Positions 47,116 through 55,446 of a stretch of 64,000 nucleotides of DNA are shown piece by piece. How positions within the stretch are numbered: position 1 is the first letter of the stretch; each line of letters starts with the position of its first letter. The translations under genes and the position numbers were made by a program. The notes beneath the pieces are model-generated. The model worked only from the letters and a program-made list of their open reading frames with translations, had not been told where the DNA came from and searched no databases. The stretch comes from Dehalobacter restrictus DSM 9455 (GTDB lineage: Bacteria; Bacillota; Desulfitobacteriia; Desulfitobacteriales; Syntrophobotulaceae): assembly GCF_000512895.1 (NCBI RefSeq), contig NZ_CP007033.1, forward strand, positions 1,084,001 through 1,148,000, given 5' to 3'.

Positions 47116-48315
47116 TTGAAAAAAAGATTCTTGGGCATAATTCTGAGTTTGCTGACCATGATGCTGACAGCAGGCAGTCCTCTATATGCCCAAAATACCA
47201 GGTTGTCCGGAGAAATGACGATCGAGACGTCCAGTTTATCCAGCGGAAAATGGACGCTTCCATATGTAACAGCGCATTCGGCAGTGCTGCTTGACGCGGA
47301 AACAGGAGAGCTACTATATGACAGAGACGGGAATGTCCAACGGCCACCCGCCAGCACCACCAAGATTATGACCGCAATCCTGGCTCTGGAGCTGACAGAG
47401 CCTGAGGAGATAACCACGGTCAGTGAGAAAGCAGGCGGTGTTGGGGAATCTTCTATCTATCTGGACAAGGGGGACAAGATTAAGATTGGAGAGTTGCTGG
47501 AAGGGGCGCTCTTAAGCTCCGGCAATGATGCGTGTGTCGCGCTCGCTGAAAAGACCGCGGGAAGCCAGGATGAGTTCATCCGGCTGATGAATCAGAAAGC
47601 AGCCTCACTGGGCGCTTATCGCACAAATTTTGTAAATCCGAACGGTCTGCCCGATCCAAATCATTATTCCACGGCGTTTGACCTGGCCCTCATCACCAGA
47701 TATGCGATGAATGCCCCTCAATTTGCCGAAATTGTAAGCCAAAAATATTCAGTCATTAACTTTGAGGAGCCCCGTAAGTCTCAAAATGCCAAAAACACCA
47801 ATAAACTTCTGTGGAATTACCCTTTGGCGGATGGTGTAAAAACGGGAACGACCAATGCAGCCGGGAAATGCCTGGTCGCGTCAGCCAGTAAAGACGGGCG
47901 GAGACTGATCTGCGTTGTACTGAATGCCCCGGATCGTTTCGGAGATGCCCAAAGACTTCTGCAATGGGGCTTTGATTATACCGGAATCATTGAAATAGGG
48001 AAAAAAGGGGACGTTGCAGGCAACTTTCCGATTTCAGATACGGAAATTCCGCTGGTTCTAAGCGAAGATATCCGGCTCTGTCTTGAAAAAGACATGATCA
48101 AAGGCCTTAAAATGCAGATAAACCTAAGGACGGAAATTGACTATCCAATTAAAGAGGGAGACATTTTGGGTCATTATCAAATTTATGCAGAGAATAAACT
48201 TCTTAAAGAAGTACCGCTCCTGGCACAGCATGATGGGGAAAACCCAGGTAATCTTCCCGGAAAAGTCCGAATCTTTGTGGACGATTTACTGGATTTCTTT
48301 TCTAAGAAAGGATAA
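47116..48315 (+). CDS. D-alanyl-D-alanine carboxypeptidase (DacF/PBP5-like)
   Basis: TTG 47116 (LKKRFLGIILSLL) is the likely start: GAAGGGG is 8 bp or more upstream, and a signal peptide follows directly. GTG 47107 is possible. The three penicillin-binding motifs are visible: STTK in PPASTTKIM, SGN in LSSGNDACVAL and KTG in DGVKTGTTNAAG. The C-terminal beta domain is present. It trims peptidoglycan cross-link donors. Location among sporulation-linked genes suggests DacF, but this is an inference. Confidence 0.9.
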   Translation: MKKRFLGIILSLLTMMLTAGSPLYAQNTRLSGEMTIETSSLSSGKWTLPYVTAHSAVLLDAETGELLYDRDGNVQRPPASTTKIMTAILALELTEPEEITTVSEKAGGVGESSIYLDKGDKIKIGELLEGALLSSGNDACVALAEKTAGSQDEFIRLMNQKAASLGAYRTNFVNPNGLPDPNHYSTAFDLALITRYAMNAPQFAEIVSQKYSVINFEEPRKSQNAKNTNKLLWNYPLADGVKTGTTNAAGKCLVASASKDGRRLICVVLNAPDRFGDAQRLLQWGFDYTGIIEIGKKGDVAGNFPISDTEIPLVLSEDIRLCLEKDMIKGLKMQINLRTEIDYPIKEGDILGHYQIYAENKLLKEVPLLAQHDGENPGNLPGKVRIFVDDLLDFFSKKG

Positions 48316-48356
48316 ACTAAATAGAGCGTTATCAAAGTGCTTAAGGAGGAAGATCA

Positions 48357-49619
48357 TTGCATCGAAAACACGTATTGCCTAACGGGGTCCGAATCATCAC
48401 CGAAGAGATTGATTATGTCCGTTCCGTGGCGATTGGGATCTGGGTCGGAACAGGATCCCGCAATGAAACGGAAGGGTATGAAGGTATTTCTCATTTCATT
48501 GAACATATGTTTTTCAAAGGAACCGTAAAACGAAGTGCACGTCAGCTTGCAGAATCTCTGGAAGCAGTCGGCGGCCAGATTAATGCGTTTACGACCAAGG
48601 AGCTTACCTGTTATTATGCCAAAGTGCTCGATGAGGACATCTCACTGGCGATTGATGTCTTAAGTGATATGTTTTTTAACTCTCTCTTTGATCCGAAGGA
48701 GATGGATAAAGAAAAAAATGTTGTCATTGAAGAAATCAAAATGTATCAGGATTCTCCGGATGAGCTGATCCATGATCTCTTTTCCCAGTATGTCTGGCAT
48801 AAAGACCCGCTGGGCAAACCGATCCTCGGTATTGAAGAAACCATTCATGGTTTAAGCAGTGAGAAGGTCAGGCATTATCTAGAGACGCACTATACACCTG
48901 ATCAGGTCGTCATTGCGGTAGCCGGAAAAATCAAGCATGAGGATATCATCCGCCAGCTAGCCATGTTCGGTGATTTTCAGAGACAAAGAACAGATTCCAT
49001 CAAGGAAAACCCTCAGGGGACGACCTTCCGAAAAACAATGGGCAAAGATACCGAGCAGATGCACCTGATTGTCGGGGTTCCGGGTCTTGGGCAGGATCAT
49101 GAGGATATCTATGTGATGCATGTGATCAACAGCATCTTAGGTGGAGGGCTTAGTTCACGCCTTTTTCAGGAAATCAGGGAACAGAGAGGTCTGGCTTATT
49201 CCGTCTATTCCTATCACTCCACCTATGCCGACACCGGTCTGTTTGCGGTGTATGCAGGCACGAGCCCCGGGAATACGGATGAAGTCATCAAATGCATTCT
49301 CGATGAATTGAATAAATTAAAAAGAGAAGGATTAACTGAAGAGGAACTCATGAAAACGAAAGCCCAGATCAAGGGCAACCTTTATTTGGGGCTAGAATCT
49401 GTCAGTAGTAGAATGAGCAGACTCGGCAAAACAGAGCTGTCTTTCGGCGAAGTAAAAACACCGGAAGAGGCAGTCGAAAAACTGGAAAAGGTCACCACGG
49501 CCGATATTACGAGAGTGATGGAGCGTCTCTGGCAGAAAGACAAAATCAGCATCCTCACGCTGGGACAGAAGGATTATCATTCGGATATTGAAAAACTAGT
49601 TGATGAAGCCTTTGCCTAA
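48357..49619 (+). CDS. mlpA: M16 family zinc peptidase (MlpA-like)
   Basis: TTG 48357 follows AAGGAGGAAG. The inverted zinc motif HxxEH appears as SHFIEHMFFKGT, with the distal Glu in VIEEIKMYQDSPDEL. The C-terminal M16 half has GGGLSSRLFQEIREQRGLAYS. It matches Bacillus MlpA (YmxG) by position after ylxY and before ymxH, though here dut and an accessory island intervene. Confidence 0.92.
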   Translation: MHRKHVLPNGVRIITEEIDYVRSVAIGIWVGTGSRNETEGYEGISHFIEHMFFKGTVKRSARQLAESLEAVGGQINAFTTKELTCYYAKVLDEDISLAIDVLSDMFFNSLFDPKEMDKEKNVVIEEIKMYQDSPDELIHDLFSQYVWHKDPLGKPILGIEETIHGLSSEKVRHYLETHYTPDQVVIAVAGKIKHEDIIRQLAMFGDFQRQRTDSIKENPQGTTFRKTMGKDTEQMHLIVGVPGLGQDHEDIYVMHVINSILGGGLSSRLFQEIREQRGLAYSVYSYHSTYADTGLFAVYAGTSPGNTDEVIKCILDELNKLKREGLTEEELMKTKAQIKGNLYLGLESVSSRMSRLGKTELSFGEVKTPEEAVEKLEKVTTADITRVMERLWQKDKISILTLGQKDYHSDIEKLVDEAFA

Positions 49620-49696
49620 TTACTAGGTGAAAAGACAGAATGAAGAAATAAAAGAGATAAAAACAGATAAAGGAATAAAGAAGAGGAAAAATTAGG

Positions 49697-50158
49697 ATGG
49701 AAGAAACGGTTAAAGTTAGATTTAAACGAATTTCGGCCGGGGATACCCAAAAGCCTGAAATACCATTGTATGCAACCGCGGGGGCTGCCGGCGCAGATCT
49801 ATATGCCTGTCTGGACCAGAAAATGGTGGTGCGACCAGGGGAAAGAGTGAGAGTCCCGACCGGTATCGCTATAGAGCTGCCAGGTCCGCAAATCGCAGCT
49901 TTTGTATTTGCCCGCAGCGGCCTAGCGGATAAAAAAGGGCTTACCTTGAGTAACGGTGTCGGTGTTATTGATTCTGATTTCCGGGGTGAAATCAAAGTAT
50001 TAATGATCAATCTCGGGCAGGAAGACGTTACGATCAGCAACGGCGATCGAATTGCCCAGATCGCATTTATACCCGTCTGTAGGACTGCTTTTTACGAAGT
50101 AGAAGACCTTGGGGATACAGCCAGAGGTGAAGGGGGCTTTGGGTCGACGGGAGTCTAA
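49697..50158 (+). CDS. dut: Deoxyuridine 5'-triphosphate nucleotidohydrolase
   Basis: The 153-residue dUTPase has motif 1 AGAAGADLYAC, motif 3 NGVGVIDSDFRGE, the ARSGLADKKG segment and the C-terminal GGFGSTG arm. It lowers dUTP pools and supplies dUMP. ATG 49697 follows GAGGAAAAATTAGG. A strong terminator follows, marking the left edge of the accessory island. Confidence 0.96.
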   Translation: MEETVKVRFKRISAGDTQKPEIPLYATAGAAGADLYACLDQKMVVRPGERVRVPTGIAIELPGPQIAAFVFARSGLADKKGLTLSNGVGVIDSDFRGEIKVLMINLGQEDVTISNGDRIAQIAFIPVCRTAFYEVEDLGDTARGEGGFGSTGV

Positions 50159-50203
50159 GAATTATGTGAACAAGACGAAGCATAAATAAAAAATAATTAG
50201 GTA

Positions 50204-50236
50204 ACGACCCTCTTAGTATGGGTCGTATTTTTTTTA
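50204..50236 (+). terminator. Terminator after dut
   Basis: ACGACCC (50204-50210) pairs with GGGTCGT (50220-50226), followed by A and nine T. Confidence 0.9.
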
Positions 50237-50347
50237 CTAAGTTTCTGAGAATATAAGAGGCCGTTAAAGAAGGATATACCATATTTGCATAGAATTGTAA
50301 AAGATATATGGATATTTTTACATTATAGTTGTTGGAAGGTGATTTTG

Positions 50348-51085
50348 TTGTATAAAGCCGTTATTGTAGAAGATGATGTATTTTTTCGGCAGAAACTCGC
50401 AACGGTGATTTCCTCCACTTTAGATATTGAAGTCGTCTGCACATTTTCCAGCGGGGAAGAGTTCCTGATGCAAATCAACAAAATGCATCCTGATATTCTG
50501 TTTTTGGATATTGGTTTGCCAGGAATCTCCGGAATACAGGTAGCTGAATTAGTCAGGGAGGATTATCCGTACATGGAGATCATCCTGATCACAGCGGATG
50601 AACATTATCTCCAAGAGGCTGTACGCCTTTATGCCTCCGACTTCATCACCAAACCACTGGATATCGCAAGACTGAACCAAACGATGAGCAGAATTATGAA
50701 AAAGTCATTGATTCCAGGCTTACTGATTGAATTAAAAACGACTGATTCAGTGGAGATATTAAGGCAGGAGGAGATTTGTTTTGTGGAAGCAATGGCGAAA
50801 AAGAGTATCATTTATACCATGAAAAAAACCCTCACCTGTCTTCATCTGATACGGGAATTAGAGGAACGTTTGGATAAAAGACAGTTCTTTAGAAGCAATC
50901 GCTCCTATTTAGTCAATCTGCGATGGATTGATGCGGTCAGACCAACCTCCAGAACAACTTTTCAAATTACTTTTCAAGGTATAAAAGAAAGCGCTTATCT
51001 TCAAAAGAAACGCTATCCAGAATTCCGGGAACGTTTGAAACTATTTTTAGGAGAAGGTGGACAGAGTCAATGGCGCAGCGTTTAA
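50348..51085 (+). CDS. LytTR-family response regulator (AgrA-like)
   Basis: The N-terminal receiver has the acidic pocket VEDD and phospho-acceptor Asp54 in LFLDIGLPG, with the conserved Lys in FITKPLD. The C-terminal LytTR domain shows FFRSNRSYLVNL. TTG 50348 (or 50345) is the start, behind GGAAGGTGAT. It opens the agr-type operon and overlaps the next gene by 16 bp. It is expected to bind direct repeats spaced 21 bp, and candidates lie at 52883-52914 and 54652-54683. Confidence 0.88.
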   Translation: MYKAVIVEDDVFFRQKLATVISSTLDIEVVCTFSSGEEFLMQINKMHPDILFLDIGLPGISGIQVAELVREDYPYMEIILITADEHYLQEAVRLYASDFITKPLDIARLNQTMSRIMKKSLIPGLLIELKTTDSVEILRQEEICFVEAMAKKSIIYTMKKTLTCLHLIRELEERLDKRQFFRSNRSYLVNLRWIDAVRPTSRTTFQITFQGIKESAYLQKKRYPEFRERLKLFLGEGGQSQWRSV

Positions 51086-51570
51086 TAGAGATTATTATTT
51101 TTTCGATTCCTGAATCTATTGTGATCCTTTATTTAGCTTTTAGTATATTGGGTAAGAAAATTAACATGCTTAAAATGATAGAAATGGGATCCGTACTCGG
51201 GGTTGCTGTGTATATCTCACGTTGGATAACGGGAAGTTTTATCTTAAATATTGTAATATCCGCGTTAATGATTATTTTCCTTCTAAAGACCTTGGCCTCA
51301 ATCCCGGTTTTTGAAGCGGCAGCCGTCGGTTTATTAGCTATTTCTTCGTATTTATCGATCGAATTTGTCAATGTGAAGACCTGGCAGATTTTTTCAGGTG
51401 TCAGCCCAAATTTGATCGAAGAAGATTTACTTCTTAAAATTGTCTGGTTCATCCCCCAAATCCTTGTGATGTTGGGACTTCAGTTGCTCATCGGGCATTT
51501 TACCCGAAATAAAAAAACAATAAACCGAAAAAGTTCAAAGGAATTCAGGCATGAAGATCAATATTTATAA
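51070..51570 (+). CDS. Polytopic membrane protein of the agr locus (possible AgrC sensor half)
   Basis: The 166 residues contain about five hydrophobic spans, ending in a basic tail (RNKKTINRKSSKEF). No catalytic motif is seen. It lies between the response regulator and the kinase, overlapping both (16 bp and 20 bp). The usual AgrC has a single polytopic sensor fused to the kinase. Here this protein and the following kinase could together replace it. Confidence 0.6.
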   Translation: MAQRLIEIIIFSIPESIVILYLAFSILGKKINMLKMIEMGSVLGVAVYISRWITGSFILNIVISALMIIFLLKTLASIPVFEAAAVGLLAISSYLSIEFVNVKTWQIFSGVSPNLIEEDLLLKIVWFIPQILVMLGLQLLIGHFTRNKKTINRKSSKEFRHEDQYL

Positions 51571-52414
51571 AATATCTATTTTTGTTTTCGTTATACAGGC
51601 TCTATTCACCGTGATTCTGCTGAACAATGGTTATATGAAAAGTTATTCCTTCCTTCAGCCTGTGCATGCAGAATTACTGGAGTTGATTTTTGGCTTTATC
51701 ATTATTTTATTAAATTTAGTTGCCGTAGTTGTTGTCAAATCTTTGTACATGAAAGGGCTGGAAGATGAGAAACTGAAGTCAACTGAAATAAAATATGCCA
51801 ACCTGATTGAGCAAAATCGCATTTACCGTCAGCATCATCATGATTTGAAAAACCATCTCACCGTCATTCATGGCTTACTGAGTCTTGAAAAATACACTGA
51901 ATTAAGTGAATACCTGGATTCTTACATTCACTCTATAAACGATGTTTTATTGAAGGTCGATACAGGCGTTGATGAAATGGATATCCTTTTTACTTCTGAA
52001 ATTCAAGAAGCGAAGCATAAAAATATTGAAGTCAATTTAGTCCTGAAAACGAAAATCAAATGCAGCAAAAGGCATGTTCTAGATCTTGTAGGGATATTAG
52101 GGAATCTATTCAACAATGCAATAGAAGCCGTTCAGGAATTGGATCTTTCTTCCAGAAAAATCAGTATTATTTTTTACCAAGATCCCTTAGAATACACATT
52201 CCAATTCATTAATCCAATGTCTGCGACAAACGCCAACTCTGATAGACTTTTTGTAAAAGAAGGTTTTAGTACCAAAGGAGAAGACAGGGGACAAGGTTTA
52301 GCGATCGTAAGTAAGCTTGTTGAGCGATTGGATGGCAGTATAAACATTGACACTGCCAATCATCAATTTAGAATCATGGTAGAAATCCCCAAACATAACC
52401 TGGAGGAAGGGTGA
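51551..52414 (+). CDS. GHKL sensor histidine kinase (AgrC-like)
   Basis: Two N-terminal transmembrane spans (about 8-25 and 43-63) are followed by the dimerisation helix with QHHHDLKNHLTVIHG, whose phospho-acceptor is probably His97. The ATP-binding domain has the N-box GNLFNNAIEAVQ and GQGLAIV. This is the HPK10-like kinase class used by agr systems. ATG 51551 follows AAAGGA. Its sensor part has only two spans, unlike Staphylococcus AgrC. Confidence 0.85.
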   Translation: MKINIYKISIFVFVIQALFTVILLNNGYMKSYSFLQPVHAELLELIFGFIIILLNLVAVVVVKSLYMKGLEDEKLKSTEIKYANLIEQNRIYRQHHHDLKNHLTVIHGLLSLEKYTELSEYLDSYIHSINDVLLKVDTGVDEMDILFTSEIQEAKHKNIEVNLVLKTKIKCSKRHVLDLVGILGNLFNNAIEAVQELDLSSRKISIIFYQDPLEYTFQFINPMSATNANSDRLFVKEGFSTKGEDRGQGLAIVSKLVERLDGSINIDTANHQFRIMVEIPKHNLEEG

Positions 52415-52418
52415 GAAA

Positions 52419-52871
52419 TTGTTCAGTTTAGAGGAGATTGCTCATCATCTGACTGCAAATATGACTAAAGACAGCACGATGGATACTGCTCAAAAAGCGA
52501 AAATAGAATACGGATTATCCTTGACACTTGGCGTGATGATCGAATTTGTTTTGACGGTAGGTATATCCGCTTTTTTAGGGTCAACTGTTTATACACTCGT
52601 AATAATGCTTTCAGCTTTAGTTTTAAGGGTGTTTACCGGCGGGTCCCATTGCTCCAGTTACCGGCGTTGTCTTGTGTTTACAATACTAATTTTTGTCGGT
52701 TTATCATTAATTACCAAAATAATTGCAGTCAATACTCCTTTCAATGGAATAATTGAAATGTTCTTATTCCCTGCGATTATCGGCATAGCCGTTCAGGGAT
52801 TTATGTTGACTGGCATCGGTAAAAAGTTTGTAACAGCCAGTGATAGGGGCATGCAAAGAATGAAGATTTAA
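52419..52871 (+). CDS. agrB: AgrB-like peptide-processing membrane protease
   Basis: The 150-residue protein starts at TTG 52419. It has the AgrB signature RVFTGGSHCSSYRRC, where His77 and Cys84 occupy exactly the positions of the catalytic pair of S. aureus AgrB. Several membrane spans follow. It cleaves and cyclises the AgrD precursor. At 150 residues it is shorter than S. aureus AgrB (189). Its last ~40 codons (from 52752) belong to a duplicated segment that recurs at 54522. Confidence 0.9.
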   Translation: MFSLEEIAHHLTANMTKDSTMDTAQKAKIEYGLSLTLGVMIEFVLTVGISAFLGSTVYTLVIMLSALVLRVFTGGSHCSSYRRCLVFTILIFVGLSLITKIIAVNTPFNGIIEMFLFPAIIGIAVQGFMLTGIGKKFVTASDRGMQRMKI

Positions 52872-53112
52872 TCTGAGATGTCATTTCATTCCATCAAATG
52901 ATAATTTCATTCCAAAATCAACCATCCATTGTATATTTCATATAAACTATGACTACAGCATCCAAAAATATACAAAGGAGTTGAAAGGTATGGGGACTAC
53001 GAAGAAATTCAGATTTTCAATTATTTTACCCGTATTGGCGTTTATCGGGGCTATCGGGATCATAACGCCGAATTGCCTGGGATGGTTTTATGAACCGAAG
53101 AGACCTAAAAAG
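52752..53112 (+). repeat. Duplicated segment, copy 1 (agrB 3' end plus agrD)
   Basis: About 360 bp nearly identical to 54522-54881, covering the end of agrB, the intergenic repeats and agrD. Confidence 0.9.
52883..52946 (+). promoter_or_regulatory. Candidate LytTR-regulator binding site and promoter of agrD copy 1
   Basis: ATTTCATTCCA occurs at 52883-52893 and 52904-52914, with a 21-bp period. A TATAAA (-10 candidate) lies at 52941-52946, and the -35 region at about 52918-52923 is poor, consistent with an activator-dependent promoter. Confidence 0.55.
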
Positions 53113-53121
53113 CTGAATTAA
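52990..53121 (+). CDS. agrD: AgrD-like autoinducing peptide precursor, copy 1
   Basis: A 43-residue ORF with an amphipathic basic N-terminus (MGTTKKFRF), a hydrophobic helix, then PNCLGWFYEPKRPK. The order Cys, aromatic pair, then (Q/E)P..P matches AgrD peptides of clostridia, in which a five-residue thiolactone ring forms between Cys and the fifth residue. By analogy the ring would be Cys29-Leu-Gly-Trp-Phe33. ATG 52990 is preceded by AAAGGAGTTGAAAGG. Confidence 0.85.
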   Translation: MGTTKKFRFSIILPVLAFIGAIGIITPNCLGWFYEPKRPKKLN

Positions 53122-53168
53122 GAAAAAGTACATTTACAATTTACTTTATTAAAGGAGGTAAAGATACA

Positions 53169-53708
53169 ATGAAAAGAACAAAAAGAACAATGTTTACATT
53201 TGCTTTTGTTCTTCTACTTTTATTAGGCTTACAAGTTCCGACATATGCAGCACAAGACGGACAAATAAGAAAAGTTACTACTGGTGGAGTTAATATGCGT
53301 TCAGGACCTGGTAGTTCATATTCAGTTATAATGACATTGTCTCAAGGTGAAGCACTTGCTTACCAAAGCACAAGTGGCGATTGGGATTATTTTAAAGGAT
53401 GGAAGTATACAACAAGTTCTATCGTAAATGGTTATGTCCCTTCCGGGTCTGCTGTATCGTTTACTTTAGCAACAGCCAAATATGCTTTAAGCATTTATTC
53501 ATCAGAAAGCGACTCAAGTTATGTTGGTTATGATGTACCTGCAAATGCGTATCTAAATGTTGATACAATGGCGTTCAACAGTTATTCCAATCTCTACTAT
53601 CTAAGATTAACATCGTATGTTTCCGGAGGAACTTTGAATTATCAAAACGGGTATGTTCACACTAATTTTAGAACGTCTTCACCGTCAAATTATTATATAA
53701 ACATATAG
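53169..53708 (+). CDS. Secreted SH3b-domain protein
   Basis: A signal peptide (residues 1-28, ending TYAAQD) precedes a bacterial SH3 domain, recognised by VNMRSGPGSSYSVI and the glycine/tyrosine pattern. The C-terminal half repeats a similar beta-rich layout and is Ser/Tyr-rich. SH3b domains bind cell-wall peptides. ATG 53169 follows AAAGGAGGTAAAG. It lies between the two agrD copies and is a plausible quorum-controlled product. Confidence 0.8.
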   Translation: MKRTKRTMFTFAFVLLLLLGLQVPTYAAQDGQIRKVTTGGVNMRSGPGSSYSVIMTLSQGEALAYQSTSGDWDYFKGWKYTTSSIVNGYVPSGSAVSFTLATAKYALSIYSSESDSSYVGYDVPANAYLNVDTMAFNSYSNLYYLRLTSYVSGGTLNYQNGYVHTNFRTSSPSNYYINI

Positions 53709-53733
53709 TTTTTTAAAAGAAGGAGGGATTTAC

Positions 53734-54300
53734 ATGAAATTTTCGTTTAACAAAATAGCTATTGTATTAACAATAGTCGCGATCATGTTAATCGGGAGTA
53801 TAGCTGTTTATGCAAGTAGTAATATACAATCACCCAAGATTGCTTCAATAACCAAGGTAGAACCAAATAAAGTCCTTCGTGGCACTTGGAATTTAACTGT
53901 GACAGAAATAGCATTTTATCCAGGAAGCACAGTTCCAGATCAAAAGGGTGCGTCTATTACAATTAAGATGGACAATGTTGATGGACCAGGGAAATCTTTT
54001 CTGCCAACTGGCTTCATTACTGCTTTAGTCGGAGAAAGTGGCAAAGTTTATGAATTGGACACGAATCATCCGTTTGATAAATTATATACCTCTAGTCAAG
54101 ATGCTATGAAAATGGAAGCGAAAGAAAAGGGGATGAATTACGAACCGGGAGTCTTTAAAATTAAAGCACACTTGATGGTTGATAGAAGCGAAAAAAACAT
54201 TTCCAAAGTAATCTATCAAAATGAGAAAGGAGAAAAAATAGAAATACCTATTCAAGGGATTACGCCGGTAGATGTTCAGCCTAATTCAGACGCAAAATAA
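53734..54300 (+). CDS. Secreted or anchored protein, unknown function
   Basis: Residues 1-27 form a signal peptide or anchor ending in IAVYASS. The 160-residue remainder is beta-strand-like, with no family I recognise. ATG 53734 follows GAAGGAGGGA. It is followed by a terminator, and both it and the SH3b gene are framed by the duplicated agr segments. Confidence 0.65.
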   Translation: MKFSFNKIAIVLTIVAIMLIGSIAVYASSNIQSPKIASITKVEPNKVLRGTWNLTVTEIAFYPGSTVPDQKGASITIKMDNVDGPGKSFLPTGFITALVGESGKVYELDTNHPFDKLYTSSQDAMKMEAKEKGMNYEPGVFKIKAHLMVDRSEKNISKVIYQNEKGEKIEIPIQGITPVDVQPNSDAK

Positions 54301-54314
54301 ATAAAGTAGGAAGA

Positions 54315-54344
54315 AAGGCTGCGGATTTGAACGTAGCCTTTTTT
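54315..54344 (+). terminator. Terminator after the 53734-54300 gene
   Basis: AAGGCTGCG (54315-54323) pairs with CGTAGCCTT (54332-54340), followed by T run. Confidence 0.85.
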
Positions 54345-54521
54345 AACAAGCACTATTATCATGAGTTCGTACATGTTCATGTCTGGGAGGAAAGCGTGAG
54401 AAAAAAGTGACCTTTTCTCGATAAAACGGGCACTGGGTTTTCTAACGAATTCTCATGAACTCTCAATATTTCGATTTGGAAGCAGAAGACCGCCCTCGCC
54501 GGGTGGCAGAAGGCCATTGTC

Positions 54522-54640
54522 ATTGAAATGTGCTTATCGCCTGCGATTATCGGCATAACCGTTCAGGGATTTATGTTGACTGGTATTGGCAAAAAGTTTG
54601 TAACAGCCAGTGATAGGGGCATGCAAAGAATGAGATTTAA
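54522..54640 (+). pseudogene. Truncated second copy of the agrB 3' end
   Basis: It repeats the agrB C-terminal region (IGITVQGFMLTGIGKKFV) but has no N-terminal catalytic part. One A is missing relative to copy 1 near 54631, so the frame runs through the original stop site. It shows the duplication junction at about 54522 and cannot encode a protease. Confidence 0.85.
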
Positions 54641-54651
54641 TCTCAGATGTT

Positions 54652-54683
54652 ATTTCATTCCATCAAATGATAATTTCATTCCA
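54652..54683 (+). promoter_or_regulatory. Candidate LytTR binding site upstream of agrD copy 2
   Basis: The two ATTTCATTCCA repeats are retained exactly, 21 bp apart, showing the control region was duplicated with agrD. Confidence 0.55.
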
Positions 54684-54758
54684 AAATCAACCATCCATTG
54701 TATATTTCATATAAACTATGACTACAGCATCCAAAAATATACAAAGGAGTTGAAAGGT

Positions 54759-54890
54759 ATGGGGACTACGAAGAAATTCAGATTTTCAATTATTTTACCC
54801 GTATTGGCGTTTATCGGGGCTATCGGGATCATAACGCCCAATTGCCTAGGATGGTTCTATGAACCGAACAGACCCAAAGAGTTAAGGTAA
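54759..54890 (+). CDS. agrD: AgrD-like autoinducing peptide precursor, copy 2
   Basis: 43 residues, the same as copy 1 through Pro36, including the predicted ring CLGWF. It differs only after the ring (EPNRPKELR instead of EPKRPKKLN). Both copies therefore predict the same signal, with changes limited to the C-terminal recognition tail that AgrB removes. It has the same AAAGGAGTTGAAAGG ribosome binding site. Confidence 0.8.
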   Translation: MGTTKKFRFSIILPVLAFIGAIGIITPNCLGWFYEPNRPKELR

Positions 54891-54998
54891 ACACTACAAT
54901 CTAGGGCGCTTGATACAAAAGAAGTTTTGTTGTCAATTTATGGAGAAAGTATCTGAATAGTAGATCCTGTTTTTGAATAATGGAAAGAGGTGATAAAC

Positions 54999-55445
54999 AT
55001 GAATAAAAAGAAACTAGTTTCAAGGATTGGATTATGTGTTGGAGCATTAGCCCTCGTATTGATTGTGGGGTATTCGGGAAGCGCTTTTTCCGATAGCAAT
55101 AACAAGTATTTAGATAAAGAATACTCCGTCAAAGAATCAATTCAAAGATCTTTTGACTTGGACAATCAAGGCCTAAAGCCAATTTATTTAAGAGATCTAT
55201 TTGATGATAGCATTGCAACAGAAAGTGATGAAGTTAGATCAAAGCTTATTTCATGTTATAAAATGCTACGTCAAGAAAATGAGATTGCCCAAGGAGACTT
55301 TAAGCCCATATTTTACCTGGACGGAAAAGAAAAAGTATTTATAGGGGTATTGCATCCGAATGATAGCATTACTCTTACCGAATTTGATATATCAAAAGAT
55401 AAACCTGAAAAAATCGATAAAAAGGTAAAGGAGGCAGCGAAATAA
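54999..55445 (+). CDS. Exported protein, unknown function
   Basis: ATG 54999 (MNKKKLVSRIGL) follows AAAGAGGTGAT. An N-terminal hydrophobic segment (residues 10-30) ends in SGSAFSDS, so it is exported or anchored. The rest is a charged helical domain with EYSVKESIQRSFDL. No family is recognised. The next secreted gene starts 1 bp after its stop, so the two form an operon. Confidence 0.6.
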   Translation: MNKKKLVSRIGLCVGALALVLIVGYSGSAFSDSNNKYLDKEYSVKESIQRSFDLDNQGLKPIYLRDLFDDSIATESDEVRSKLISCYKMLRQENEIAQGDFKPIFYLDGKEKVFIGVLHPNDSITLTEFDISKDKPEKIDKKVKEAAK

Positions 55446-55446
55446 G

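Larger units (their letters stand above)
54522..54881 (+). repeat. Duplicated segment, copy 2
   Basis: Nearly identical to 52752-53112. Includes the direct repeats (54652-54662 and 54673-54683, again with a 21-bp period) and agrD copy 2. Confidence 0.9.

Noticed and set aside
54528-54890. 120-residue protein fusing the agrB end to agrD copy 2
   Set aside because: The fusion arises from a one-base deletion in the duplicated segment; agrD has its own start and ribosome binding site at 54759.
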